Made by a program: the position numbers and the translations under genes | From: Evansella sp. AB-P1 | GTDB lineage: Bacteria; Bacillota; Bacilli; Bacillales; Salisediminibacteriaceae | Assembly: GCF_029688925.1 (NCBI RefSeq) | Contig: NZ_JARUKY010000029.1 | Span: 1 to 50,359 of the forward strand | Length of the DNA: 50,359 bases | Direction: 5' to 3' | Part shown: positions 42,241 to 50,359 of the stretch, piece after piece | Layout: every line of letters begins with the position of its first letter | Numbering within the stretch: position 1 is the first letter of the stretch | The notes under the pieces: model-generated | What the model was told of the DNA's origin: nothing | The model's database searches: none | The model's input: only the letters and a program-made list of their open reading frames with translations

Positions 42241-43344
42241 GTGAAAACACAATTGACGAATGGGATGATGATGGCAGTAATAATCAATTTAGTATACGCA
42301 AAGGCGATCGGTGTGACGCAAGGAATTTTAGCAAGACAAGCAGGGGGCGACATGTGGATCGTAAGTATTCTATCCACGTTAATTGGACTATGCATAATGC
42401 TTCTTACTGTTTTTATAATTAAGAGGTACCCTAATAAAAATATTTTTGAACAAACTAGGGGATTAGTTGGGAAATGGGGAGAAAAGATTTTGTCTTTACT
42501 GTTATTTATCTTTTTTTTAGGTGCATTCGGTGGTGTAATGATCACACTCGTTTATCATTTAATGGACTATTTCTTACCTGATGCTCCTACCATTTTATTT
42601 GTTATTATAGCAATTTTAGCTGGGATAGTCGGCCTTTTTTATGGTATAGAGGTTATAGCAAGGGTCGCGATATTAGGTACATTTTCAATCATCATGTTAA
42701 ACATACTAATATTATTTGGTTCACTATCTTACTTTGAAATACGACATTTTTTTCCTGTATTAAAAAATGGATTATGGAATGGGATAGAGGCGACAAAACA
42801 TCCGAATGGGGATTGGGCAATGGCTACTTTGATGGTCGCTATTTTACTACCAATGGTGAAAGAAAAACAAAAATGGTTCGCTTATACTGGGAAATCAATT
42901 GTATTTGGAGGTTTACTTATTCTACTATGGCCAATTCTGCAAGTAGGTGTATTATCACCAGAAGTTACAGGGCAATATATTGTCTCATGTATGCAAATGG
43001 CTAGAAGTGCAGAAATTGGTTTATTTATCCATCGGTATGAATTGATCATGATTATTTTCTTCTCTTTATCAGCTCTTGTTCAAATTATGATTTGTCTTTT
43101 ATGTGCGGTTATCTCAGTAAAGCATTTGACGGGAGTGCAAAATCTTAATAAATTAACAATTCCTGTAGCAACCATTTTAGGGGCTTTTGGTTATTGGGTT
43201 GTTGTAGATCATATAAGAGCAATGGATTTATTAACCTACTATTGGCCAAGAGTTGCAATGCCAATAGCCTTTGGTGTTCCAATCATAGTATTCATATTAG
43301 GTACGGTTATAAAAAATAAAAAAGACAACGTTATATCAGGGTAG
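42241..43344 (+). CDS. Spore germinant receptor B subunit (GerAB-type permease)
   Basis: 367-residue membrane protein of the amino-acid permease-like GerAB family with about ten helices. The sequence starts near LTNGMMMAVIINLVYAKAIG. These subunits form the ligand-binding channel of the receptor. GTG 42241 is preferred, with AAGGA 9 nt upstream. The last residues and stop (TCA GGG TAG) are read from inside the shared repeat box that begins at 43336, so the natural C-terminus may have been altered by the repeat. Confidence 0.92.
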   Translation: MKTQLTNGMMMAVIINLVYAKAIGVTQGILARQAGGDMWIVSILSTLIGLCIMLLTVFIIKRYPNKNIFEQTRGLVGKWGEKILSLLLFIFFLGAFGGVMITLVYHLMDYFLPDAPTILFVIIAILAGIVGLFYGIEVIARVAILGTFSIIMLNILILFGSLSYFEIRHFFPVLKNGLWNGIEATKHPNGDWAMATLMVAILLPMVKEKQKWFAYTGKSIVFGGLLILLWPILQVGVLSPEVTGQYIVSCMQMARSAEIGLFIHRYELIMIIFFSLSALVQIMICLLCAVISVKHLTGVQNLNKLTIPVATILGAFGYWVVVDHIRAMDLLTYYWPRVAMPIAFGVPIIVFILGTVIKNKKDNVISG

Positions 43345-43532
43345 ACTTCACATGCAAGTGGAATTTTCACCATGGGGGATGAAAATCTCTTTCTAAGGTA
43401 TATTCCCTTCCCGTATTTGTGATCTTCTGCCGTTCGCGGGAAGAATATCGACTTCATTCATCCCGCATTTCTGCTTTCACTCCATTTGCGGGAACAATGA
43501 CGGCTTCTATCTTATTTTCAGGGTAGACTTCC
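43336..43532 (+). repeat. Composite structured repeat, copy 4
   Basis: A shared box at 43336-43386 (TCAGGGTAGACTTCACATGC through GGGGATGAAAAT) opens the element. Two starts of the 52-bp hairpin unit follow (GCGGGAA at 43436 and 43488, exactly 52 apart), and a second, truncated box (TTTTCAGGGTAGACTTCC) closes it at 43515-43532. It is a smaller version of the 21-kb cluster, without the GC-rich core. Confidence 0.8.
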
Positions 43533-43630
43533 CAATGTTCATCTTTCAAAAGTTTAAATAAAGAATGGAATAAAAAATAAATTTTAACAAATGATAGGAA
43601 TCGAACAACAAAAATTATTGGGGGTAAATA

Positions 43631-44695
43631 ATGAAGAATCAACGTTTCACTCAAAATCGATTTTTGATTATCAGTTTCATTGCGTTTACTGTTCTTGTAA
43701 GTTCTATGTTTAATGTAGGAACAACCCATGCCTTTGAACGTATCCCAACAGCTGGTATTGCTATTAATGGAAAAATGGTTAATGGTATCGATCCAATTAA
43801 AATTGGAGGATATTATTATTTACCATTAACGGAGTTAGCTAAAATTTTAAGCTACAATGACATTCGTTTCGAAAGCAATACAAAAACCTATGAAATGACA
43901 GATGGATCAACTACTGTTCGAACTACCATGGGGGGCACGCAAGCAAGAAGAGGAGATGAGTATATAAACATACATCCACCTAGATGGATTAATGATACAG
44001 CGTATATTTCACTAGGTGCGGGTGGCGCATTGTTTAATGCGTTTATATACTTTAAGCCAGAAAATGGATCTATTCAAGTGGAAAAGCCAGCACATAGGTA
44101 TCGTGTTCAAGCGGGAGATTCCTTATGGAAGATTGCTGAGAGTCATCACATAAGTGTTCAAGCACTAAAAAATGCTAATAACCTTACTTCAAATTTAATT
44201 TATTCAGGGCAAATCTTAAAATTACCTTCAGGTGAAGAAGGGAAAGAGATGGAGCCGATTAAAGAAAAAAAACCAGTGAAAAATAATAATCCAGCTCCAA
44301 GTCAAACCATTGCTACGAATATACTTAATGAAGCACAACAGTATATTGGAGCAGGGTATAAATTCGGTGCCACATTAAATGAGGCCCCAACTTTATTTGA
44401 TTGTTCTTCCTTTACTCAATTTGTTTTTGGAAATAACGGAATTGAGCTACCGAGAAACTCGAGACAACAATCTGCTGTTGGTACTTCAGTAACAAATTTG
44501 AAAGCTGGGGATTTAATATTCTTTACAAATCGAGATTTATACTCCGACGGAAGGGTTGGGCATGTAGGAATATATATGGGAAATGGTGATATGATCCATG
44601 CATCATCTTCAAGAGGTGTTCATATTGCTACTAACTTTTTAAATATAGGTTACTGGAAAGACAATTATCTATTTGCTAAACGGATCATAGAATAA
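43631..44695 (+). CDS. Exported LysM / NlpC-P60 endopeptidase
   Basis: 354-residue secreted cell-wall enzyme. A signal peptide ends near THA-FE. A copper-amine-oxidase-N-like beta domain (GIAINGKMVNGIDPIKIGGY) follows, then a LysM module (residues ~157-199, YRVQAGDSLWKIAESHHISV) and a C-terminal NlpC/P60 peptidase with Cys258 (FDCSSF) and the His of VGHVGIYMG. It should bind glycan and cut the peptide stem. GGGGGT precedes the ATG. It follows the germinant receptor operon but has its own leader and terminator, so a spore role is only suggested by location. Confidence 0.88.
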   Translation: MKNQRFTQNRFLIISFIAFTVLVSSMFNVGTTHAFERIPTAGIAINGKMVNGIDPIKIGGYYYLPLTELAKILSYNDIRFESNTKTYEMTDGSTTVRTTMGGTQARRGDEYINIHPPRWINDTAYISLGAGGALFNAFIYFKPENGSIQVEKPAHRYRVQAGDSLWKIAESHHISVQALKNANNLTSNLIYSGQILKLPSGEEGKEMEPIKEKKPVKNNNPAPSQTIATNILNEAQQYIGAGYKFGATLNEAPTLFDCSSFTQFVFGNNGIELPRNSRQQSAVGTSVTNLKAGDLIFFTNRDLYSDGRVGHVGIYMGNGDMIHASSSRGVHIATNFLNIGYWKDNYLFAKRIIE

Positions 44696-44702
44696 ATTGA
44701 TG

Positions 44703-44760
44703 AAGAGGCTGTCCCAAAAAGTCATTGAAATAGACTTTTTAGAGGTGCAGCCTCTTTTTT
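44703..44760 (+). terminator. Long terminator hairpin
   Basis: AAGAGGCTG pairs with CAGCCTCTT and AAAAAGTC pairs with GACTTTTT inside it; a run of T follows. Confidence 0.8.
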
Positions 44761-44904
44761 CCGAATTTATTAGCAGGAATTAGAAAATCCTTGTAGAATT
44801 CAAAAGTAAAGTGTAATTAATTGTATTAGTACATACATAGAAATTTGTAATAAATGATAAAATTATAAGTTGTTACAGAATTTTTAAAGAAAGGTATTAA
44901 CTAT

Positions 44905-47640
44905 ATGAGAATAAAAACGAAGCTTTATATGGGGTTTGGGATTGTTTTGACAGTTATTCTGCTTATTGGTACTACTGTTTTATATACATATAATCAACAG
45001 AGAGATCATTTATCAAACGTAGTAAATGAAAATTATGAGAGAGTGAAGCTTGCAGATAATTTGGAGGCCTACTCACAGGCCATTTCAAGAGAAGTAAGAC
45101 AGTTATTATTGATGGATCTTAATCATTTTGATCAAAGTGTAACTATTTATGAGGACCAAAAGGAGTTAATAAACTATTATCAACATTCTTCCACTGTTCA
45201 ATTAGATTTATTAAAGCAGCTTTCCACAAATAAGGATACAAGTGACTTAATCGCTACAATAGAATTTGAAAATGATCAATATAATGATTTGATACTTTCT
45301 ATTTTTGACTATGTTGAATCTGGTAATACGAATCGTGGGGTGCAAGAGCTTCTCAATAATACGGAAGTTAGAACGTCTCTTATTGATTCGATAAATGAGT
45401 TGAAAGTGTTGGAAGAACATGAGATGGAAAGGGCTTTACAAAGCTCAGAAGAAATGTTTCACTCTGCACTGCTTTTTTTCTCTAGCCTTATAGGGATTAG
45501 TATTTTATTTATTGTTGGATTGACACTCCAAATTACCAAAAGCATTGATCGATCTATAAATAAAGTAAGGTCAGTCATGGTAAACATTCCATCCAAGTTA
45601 ATGGATCAATTACCTAAAATTCGTAATATAAAAGATGACGAGATTGGTGATATAGCCAAGACATATAATGTTATGGTAGAACATCTTGAAAGTATTAAAA
45701 AGAAGGAAGACAAATTAAATGAAACGTTAAAGGAAGATAACTGGATTAAATCGAATTATGCACAAGTAACAGATAACATTCAAGGCTTACAAGATCTTAA
45801 GAAATTTAGTGAAACATTATTGACAAGTATAGCTCCACTTGTGTCTGCGTCCTTCGGCATATTATATATTAAGGATGATGGAAAGCAACTTATTAAACAA
45901 GGGAGTTATGCAGATGAATATAGGGATATAGGGGTTGAAAAGATTAATTTTGGAGATGGACTTGTTGGACAAAGTGCATTAACAAATCGGAAAATGTACT
46001 TTCGTAAGTTACCAGAAAACTATATTAAATCTTCTTCAGGATTAGGAGAAGGAGTTCCAACTTCTCTCATTATTATTCCAGTTAAGTTTGAAAAAGGTGT
46101 TATAGGTGTACTTGAATTAGCAAAGTTCGAACCTTTCACTCGAATCGAAATAGATTTTTTAGAACATCTTTGTGACAGTGTGGGTGCAAATATAAATCAA
46201 ATTTTAAACCATCTTAAAATAAGTGATCTCTTAGTTGAGTCCCAAACCACAACAGAAGAGCTACAAACTCAATCAGAAGAGTTACAGCAGCAGCAGGAAG
46301 AATTAAGAATGATAAATGAAAAGCTTCACGATCAATATAAGCAGTCAGACGAAAAAACGAAAGAATTAGAAGTAATAAAAAAGGATTTGGAACGAAGAAA
46401 TCGAGAGATACAATTAAGCTCTAAATATAAATCAGAGTTTTTAGCTAATATGTCACATGAGTTAAGAACCCCTTTAAATAGTATCTTAATATTATCTCAA
46501 CTGTTACACGAAAATAATGATCAAAATCTCACAAAGAAACAAGTAGAGCACGCAGAGACCATTTATACATCTGGAAAGGATTTATTAGATTTAATAAATG
46601 ATATATTAGACTTATCAAAAATTGAATCAGGTAAAATTGATATTTATCCTGAAGAGTTAGAAATAAGTAATGTTAAAGCATTTGTAGAGAGACAATTTTC
46701 TCATGTTGCTCAACAGAAAGGTGTAAACTTTAACATTAAAATAGAACATGACACACCCTCCATTATTTATACAGATGATCAAAGATTAAAGCAAATATTA
46801 AAAAATTTGCTTTCAAATGCATTTAAATTTACAAAGGAAGGCAATGTAGATTTACATATAAAGCGTGGTTCTAATGATGTAAACTCTAAGGTTATCTTTT
46901 CTATTCGTGATACAGGCATTGGTATATCAACGGAGAAACAAAAATCTATATTTGAAGCGTTCTATCAAGGTGATGGAACGACTACAAGGAAATATGGTGG
47001 AACAGGGTTAGGGTTATCTATTAGTAAAGAACTTTCCACATTGTTAGGTGGTTATATTGAAGTGGAGAGTAAGGAAGGGAAAGGAAGTAGTTTTTTACTA
47101 CATTTGCCTGATTTATCAAGTCAAATAGATGAAGCTGTTATTGATATGGATGAGATAGCTGTAACATCAGAAGAACCATTAAATGATAGGTTTGATTCTC
47201 AATCAAATATAACCGTAATCCATCATAATAAAACCGAAAAAGATATAGAAAATACGAAAGAACTCCTTGAAAATAAAGTTGTTTTAATTGTTGATGATGA
47301 TATGAGAAATGTCTTTGCTCTTACAACTGCACTTGAGATGAATAAAATCAAGGTATTATTTGCAGAGAATGGAAAAGAAGCTATTGATATGTTAAATAAG
47401 AATCCGGCTATTTCAATTGTTTTGATGGATATTATGATGCCTATTATGGATGGGTATGAAGCCATGAAAAAGATTCGTGAAAGAGAGGAATGGAGTGATT
47501 TACCAATCATTGCATTAACAGCAAAAGCCATGAAAAATGACAGGGAAAAATGTCTTCAGGCAGGTGCATCAGATTATATTAGTAAACCAGTTGATATGAC
47601 GCAACTTCTTTCACTCATTAAAGTATGGGTTTATAAGTAG
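44905..47640 (+). CDS. Hybrid sensor histidine kinase/response regulator
   Basis: 911-residue membrane sensor. Domains in order: TM1 (~8-27), an extracytoplasmic four-helix bundle, TM2 (~188-210), HAMP (~210-262), GAF (~300-432), coiled coil (~435-505), HisKA with phospho-acceptor H518 (MSHELRTP), HATPase_c with DTGIGIS and GGTGLGLSI, and a C-terminal receiver with D842 in LMDIMMP. Phosphate can therefore pass from H518 to D842, with onward transfer needing another protein. It heads an operon with the CheR and response-regulator kinase genes. The signal sensed is unknown. Confidence 0.92.
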   Translation: MRIKTKLYMGFGIVLTVILLIGTTVLYTYNQQRDHLSNVVNENYERVKLADNLEAYSQAISREVRQLLLMDLNHFDQSVTIYEDQKELINYYQHSSTVQLDLLKQLSTNKDTSDLIATIEFENDQYNDLILSIFDYVESGNTNRGVQELLNNTEVRTSLIDSINELKVLEEHEMERALQSSEEMFHSALLFFSSLIGISILFIVGLTLQITKSIDRSINKVRSVMVNIPSKLMDQLPKIRNIKDDEIGDIAKTYNVMVEHLESIKKKEDKLNETLKEDNWIKSNYAQVTDNIQGLQDLKKFSETLLTSIAPLVSASFGILYIKDDGKQLIKQGSYADEYRDIGVEKINFGDGLVGQSALTNRKMYFRKLPENYIKSSSGLGEGVPTSLIIIPVKFEKGVIGVLELAKFEPFTRIEIDFLEHLCDSVGANINQILNHLKISDLLVESQTTTEELQTQSEELQQQQEELRMINEKLHDQYKQSDEKTKELEVIKKDLERRNREIQLSSKYKSEFLANMSHELRTPLNSILILSQLLHENNDQNLTKKQVEHAETIYTSGKDLLDLINDILDLSKIESGKIDIYPEELEISNVKAFVERQFSHVAQQKGVNFNIKIEHDTPSIIYTDDQRLKQILKNLLSNAFKFTKEGNVDLHIKRGSNDVNSKVIFSIRDTGIGISTEKQKSIFEAFYQGDGTTTRKYGGTGLGLSISKELSTLLGGYIEVESKEGKGSSFLLHLPDLSSQIDEAVIDMDEIAVTSEEPLNDRFDSQSNITVIHHNKTEKDIENTKELLENKVVLIVDDDMRNVFALTTALEMNKIKVLFAENGKEAIDMLNKNPAISIVLMDIMMPIMDGYEAMKKIREREEWSDLPIIALTAKAMKNDREKCLQAGASDYISKPVDMTQLLSLIKVWVYK

Positions 47641-47653
47641 AGGGGGGAGAACG

Positions 47654-48547
47654 ATTAAAAAAATCGAACCGGAAAAGGAAAAGGATTTCGAAACAAGTGA
47701 GTTAGAAAGAATCGAAATTGAGTTATTACTTGAAGGACTATACCGATATTATGGTTTTGATTTTCGAAATTATGCTTATTCTTCTATTAGAAGGCGAATA
47801 TGGCAAAGGGCAAAGATTGAGAACATTACTACCATTTCTGATTTACAAAAGAAAGTCTTACGAGATCCTCTACTTATGAAAAAGTTATTAAATGATCTAT
47901 CAATTAATGTTACTGAAATGTTCAGAGATCCTAGTTTTTTTAAAGTATTCAGAACAGAAATAATTCCAATTTTACGGGATAAGCCTGTCATTCGTATTTG
48001 GCATGCTGGTTGTTCATCTGGAGAAGAAGCTTACTCTATGGCTATTTTATTGTATGAAGAAGGTCTTTATAATAAAACGAGAATTTATGCTACTGATATG
48101 AATGAACAAATATTAGAAAAGGCAAATGGTGGTGAAATACCAATAACAAATATGCAACTGTTTACTCGAAACTATCAACAAGCAGGAGGGGTTAAAGAGT
48201 TTTCTCGCTATTATAGTGTTGACGATAATGTGGCAGTCATCCAACCCTTTCTGAAGAAGAATATCGTCTTTGCTCATCATAATTTAGTAACGGATTTTTC
48301 TTTTAATGAGTTTCATGTCATTTTATGTAGAAATGTTTTAATATATTTTAATAATAAATTGAAAAATAGAGTGTATCATCTTTTATATAATAGCTTATCA
48401 GACGAAGGATTTGTTTGTTTTGGAAGTAAAGAAACGATTACTGACAGTGAGGCTACAACATTTTTTCAAATCATTCATTCCCGCGAGAAAATTTATTACA
48501 AAGGAAAAAAACATTTTTCAATAAAAGAAGAGGGTAATAGAATATGA
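47654..48547 (+). CDS. CheR-type protein-glutamate methyltransferase, ATT start
   Basis: 297-residue SAM-dependent methyltransferase of the CheR family. The N-terminal helical domain is intact (IELLLEGLYRYYGFDFRNYA, SIRRRIWQRA, NVTEMFRDPSFF) and the SAM site HAGCSSGEEAYSMA starts at residue 117, followed by RNVLIYF. No ATG, GTG or TTG occurs in frame between a TGA at 47597 and ATG 47876, which lies well inside the conserved domain. The likely start is ATT 47654, with GGGGGGAG 4 nt upstream, giving MKKIEPEKEK. It overlaps the downstream kinase by 4 bp. It probably modifies a receptor-like partner, since no chemoreceptor or CheB gene is adjacent. Confidence 0.85.
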   Translation: MKKIEPEKEKDFETSELERIEIELLLEGLYRYYGFDFRNYAYSSIRRRIWQRAKIENITTISDLQKKVLRDPLLMKKLLNDLSINVTEMFRDPSFFKVFRTEIIPILRDKPVIRIWHAGCSSGEEAYSMAILLYEEGLYNKTRIYATDMNEQILEKANGGEIPITNMQLFTRNYQQAGGVKEFSRYYSVDDNVAVIQPFLKKNIVFAHHNLVTDFSFNEFHVILCRNVLIYFNNKLKNRVYHLLYNSLSDEGFVCFGSKETITDSEATTFFQIIHSREKIYYKGKKHFSIKEEGNRI

Positions 48548-50139
48548 AAAATGAAGACAAAATAAAAATTTTAATGGTAGATGATCGGATAGAAAATTTA
48601 ATAACCTTAAAGGCAGTTTTAGAATCAGACGATTATGATTTAATTGAGGCGAAATCAGGAGAAGAAGCTCTTAGGAAAGTTCTACAGCATGATTTTGCAG
48701 TCATTTTATTAGATGTGCAAATGCCTGGGCTAAATGGGTTTGAGACTGCTGATATCATTAAGCAAAGGGAAAGTTCAAAACATATCCCAATTATTTTTAT
48801 AACGGCAATCAATAAGGAAAATGAGCATGTTTCTAAAGGGTATTCGAAAGGTGCTGTAGACTACATTTTTAAACCCTTTAATCCGCATATGTTACGTAGT
48901 AAAGTGGAAGCATTTGTGAATATTTATAAAAATAAACTGGAAATTGAAAGTCAGAGAAATGTATTAAAGGAAAAAACAGAAGAATTAAATGAAGGATATT
49001 TAAATTTAGAAAAAACTATTCAAGAGAAAACAAAGGAATTATTGAATACAAATAAAGAGCTTCAGTTGTCTCAGGATCATTTTAGAAAAATATTTCAATC
49101 TAGTCCAAATCTAATGGCTATAAGATCACTTAAAGATTATCGTTATATTAACGTAAATAAGAGTTGGTCGCAATTTACAGGTTATGACCTTGATGATGTA
49201 GAAGGAAGTAACAAAAATTGGATTAAATTAACACCGAAAGTGAAGATCTCGAATACGGAAACACCTCTTCCACTTGATATACAAGCTGGGAAATTTAATG
49301 AAAATGTTATATATATGACAAAAGGAGAGGAAGTAAGGGAAGGTCTTTTATCAACGGAGATTTTAACGATTAACGGTGAAAAATGTGTCATTAGCGCTTT
49401 AACAGATATTACTGAAAACGTTAAGCTTGAAAAACAGATCTCTCGCTTAGATCGATTAAATTTAGTAGGTGAAATGGCAGCAGGAATTGCTCATGAAATT
49501 AGGAATCCAATGACAACAGTCCTAGGATTTTTACAACTAACAAAAAATGAACAGGAAAAACCAGATACAAAGGAATATTTTAATTTAATGATTGACGAAC
49601 TAAATAGGGCGAATCATATTATAACGGAATACTTATCCTTAGCAAAAGATAAAAAAACACATAAACAAAGTCAAAATATGAATAGTATAATAGAATCTCT
49701 TTCACCTCTATTACAAGCAGAGGCACTGATGAATAATAAAGATGTAAAATTAGAGCTTGAAGAGTGTCCAGATATTTATTTAGATGAAAAGGAAATTAGA
49801 CAGCTTATCTTAAACATTGCAATTAATGGTTTAGAAGCTATGGTAGACACTGGTTTATTAACGATAAGAACATATAAAAGAGGCTGTAATGTTATTTTAG
49901 AAATCGAAGATGAAGGTCCAGGTATGAAGAAAGAGATATTGGAAAACTTAGGAAAACCTTTTTATACAACAAAAGATGGAGGGACTGGATTAGGACTCCC
50001 TATTTGTTATAGCGTTGCTTCTAGACATTCAGCAGAAATTGATATTAAGTCAACAAATGAAGGGACTACTTTTGTTATCGAGTTCCCTGTTGAGCAGCCT
50101 ATTGTGCAAGGAAAGGAATCAAAGTACATTAAAACTTAA
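48544..50139 (+). CDS. Response-regulator/PAS histidine kinase
   Basis: 531-residue soluble signalling protein. The N-terminal receiver has D57 (LLDVQMPG) and the conserved FITA and KPF segments. A coiled coil (~130-185), a PAS domain (~190-295, FRKIFQSSPNLMA), HisKA with H317 (AHEIRNP) and HATPase_c (NGLEAM, DEGPGM, GGTGLGLPI) follow. Receiver-first kinases can be controlled by phosphotransfer from another kinase, here most plausibly the hybrid kinase at the head of the operon. No DNA-binding output domain is present. Confidence 0.92.
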   Translation: MKNEDKIKILMVDDRIENLITLKAVLESDDYDLIEAKSGEEALRKVLQHDFAVILLDVQMPGLNGFETADIIKQRESSKHIPIIFITAINKENEHVSKGYSKGAVDYIFKPFNPHMLRSKVEAFVNIYKNKLEIESQRNVLKEKTEELNEGYLNLEKTIQEKTKELLNTNKELQLSQDHFRKIFQSSPNLMAIRSLKDYRYINVNKSWSQFTGYDLDDVEGSNKNWIKLTPKVKISNTETPLPLDIQAGKFNENVIYMTKGEEVREGLLSTEILTINGEKCVISALTDITENVKLEKQISRLDRLNLVGEMAAGIAHEIRNPMTTVLGFLQLTKNEQEKPDTKEYFNLMIDELNRANHIITEYLSLAKDKKTHKQSQNMNSIIESLSPLLQAEALMNNKDVKLELEECPDIYLDEKEIRQLILNIAINGLEAMVDTGLLTIRTYKRGCNVILEIEDEGPGMKKEILENLGKPFYTTKDGGTGLGLPICYSVASRHSAEIDIKSTNEGTTFVIEFPVEQPIVQGKESKYIKT

Positions 50140-50227
50140 ATATGATCTCCTCATCAAATCAAAAAGCTATCTTATGATTTATAACAAGGGCCGGTGCTTT
50201 CACTAAAATATATAATAATACTAGTTT

Positions 50228-50262
50228 GACTAACAATTCCAGTCGATTTGTTAGTCTTTTTA
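50228..50262 (+). terminator. Rho-independent terminator
   Basis: GACTAACAA pairs perfectly with TTGTTAGTC over an 11-nt loop, then TTTTTATTT. It closes the signalling operon. Confidence 0.85.
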
Positions 50263-50359
50263 TTTATTTGTCATTATGAGTTTTTTCACTCTAATACGTA
50301 TAAATATTGCCAAAAAAATGTGGCCTACATAATGGTTATAAGTAGAAGTTTCCTTATAT

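Noticed and set aside
1-50359. Prophage, integrative element or insertion sequence
   Set aside because: No integrase, transposase, phage structural gene, attachment-site duplication or tRNA was seen. Base composition is fairly even apart from the repeat cores.

Overview
The window is AT-rich chromosomal DNA from a spore-forming member of the Bacillaceae (Firmicutes). The evidence is a tlp small spore protein gene, a three-gene GerA-type germinant receptor operon, an SpoVK-like AAA+ protein, a YhfH-type protein, strong AGGAGG-type ribosome binding sites and many GTG/TTG starts. The species cannot be named from the sequence. No rRNA, tRNA, CRISPR array, transposase or integrase was seen.

Layout. 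1-5.5 kb: EamA transporter, tandem AAA+ ATPase coupled to an acyl-CoA thioesterase, small membrane peptide and an LprI-domain lipoprotein. 5.5-9.3 kb: an S13 D,D-carboxypeptidase, then a convergent pair (PQQ-type sugar dehydrogenase plus a membrane protein). 9.8-17.8 kb: tlp with a sigma-G-like promoter, a YneQ-like protein, nadE, a PHP phosphoesterase, a P-loop protein, an MFS carrier, a TVP38 protein, an unrecognised protein and a YwpF-like protein. 17.8-22.9 kb: a 1041-residue protein with an N-terminal GNAT domain, a large repeat cluster and an amidohydrolase. 23-31 kb: an anaerobic/nitrosative-stress flavoured block containing ScdA/RIC, a hybrid-cluster-protein (hcp) remnant and a two-polypeptide 2-oxoacid:ferredoxin oxidoreductase. 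Fnr-like palindromes lie upstream of scdA and of the oxidoreductase. 31-39 kb: HD hydrolase, NlpC/P60 wall hydrolase, PfpI protein, alpha/beta hydrolase, MFS carrier, cysteine desulfurase and OFA-family transporter. 39-44.7 kb: germinant receptor operon (A-C-B order) and a LysM/NlpC-P60 enzyme. 44.9-50.1 kb: a signalling operon of hybrid histidine kinase, CheR-type methyltransferase and response-regulator kinase, with no CheB.

The most unusual non-coding content is a family of interspersed structured repeats at four loci (about 9.5, 21.0, 25.6 and 43.3 kb). They share a ~55-bp box (ATTTTCAGGGTAGAC...GGATGAAAAT) that brackets larger hairpin-rich cores. One copy supplies the stop codon of the germination permease gene. 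Another abuts the hcp remnant.

Two genes appear to start at ATT. The CheR gene has no ATG, GTG or TTG anywhere before its conserved N-terminal domain, but has an ATT just after a strong ribosome binding site. The carboxypeptidase gene has an ATT at ideal distance from a near-perfect ribosome binding site, though GTG alternatives exist there. Functions are assigned from sequence recognition only; no database search was possible.
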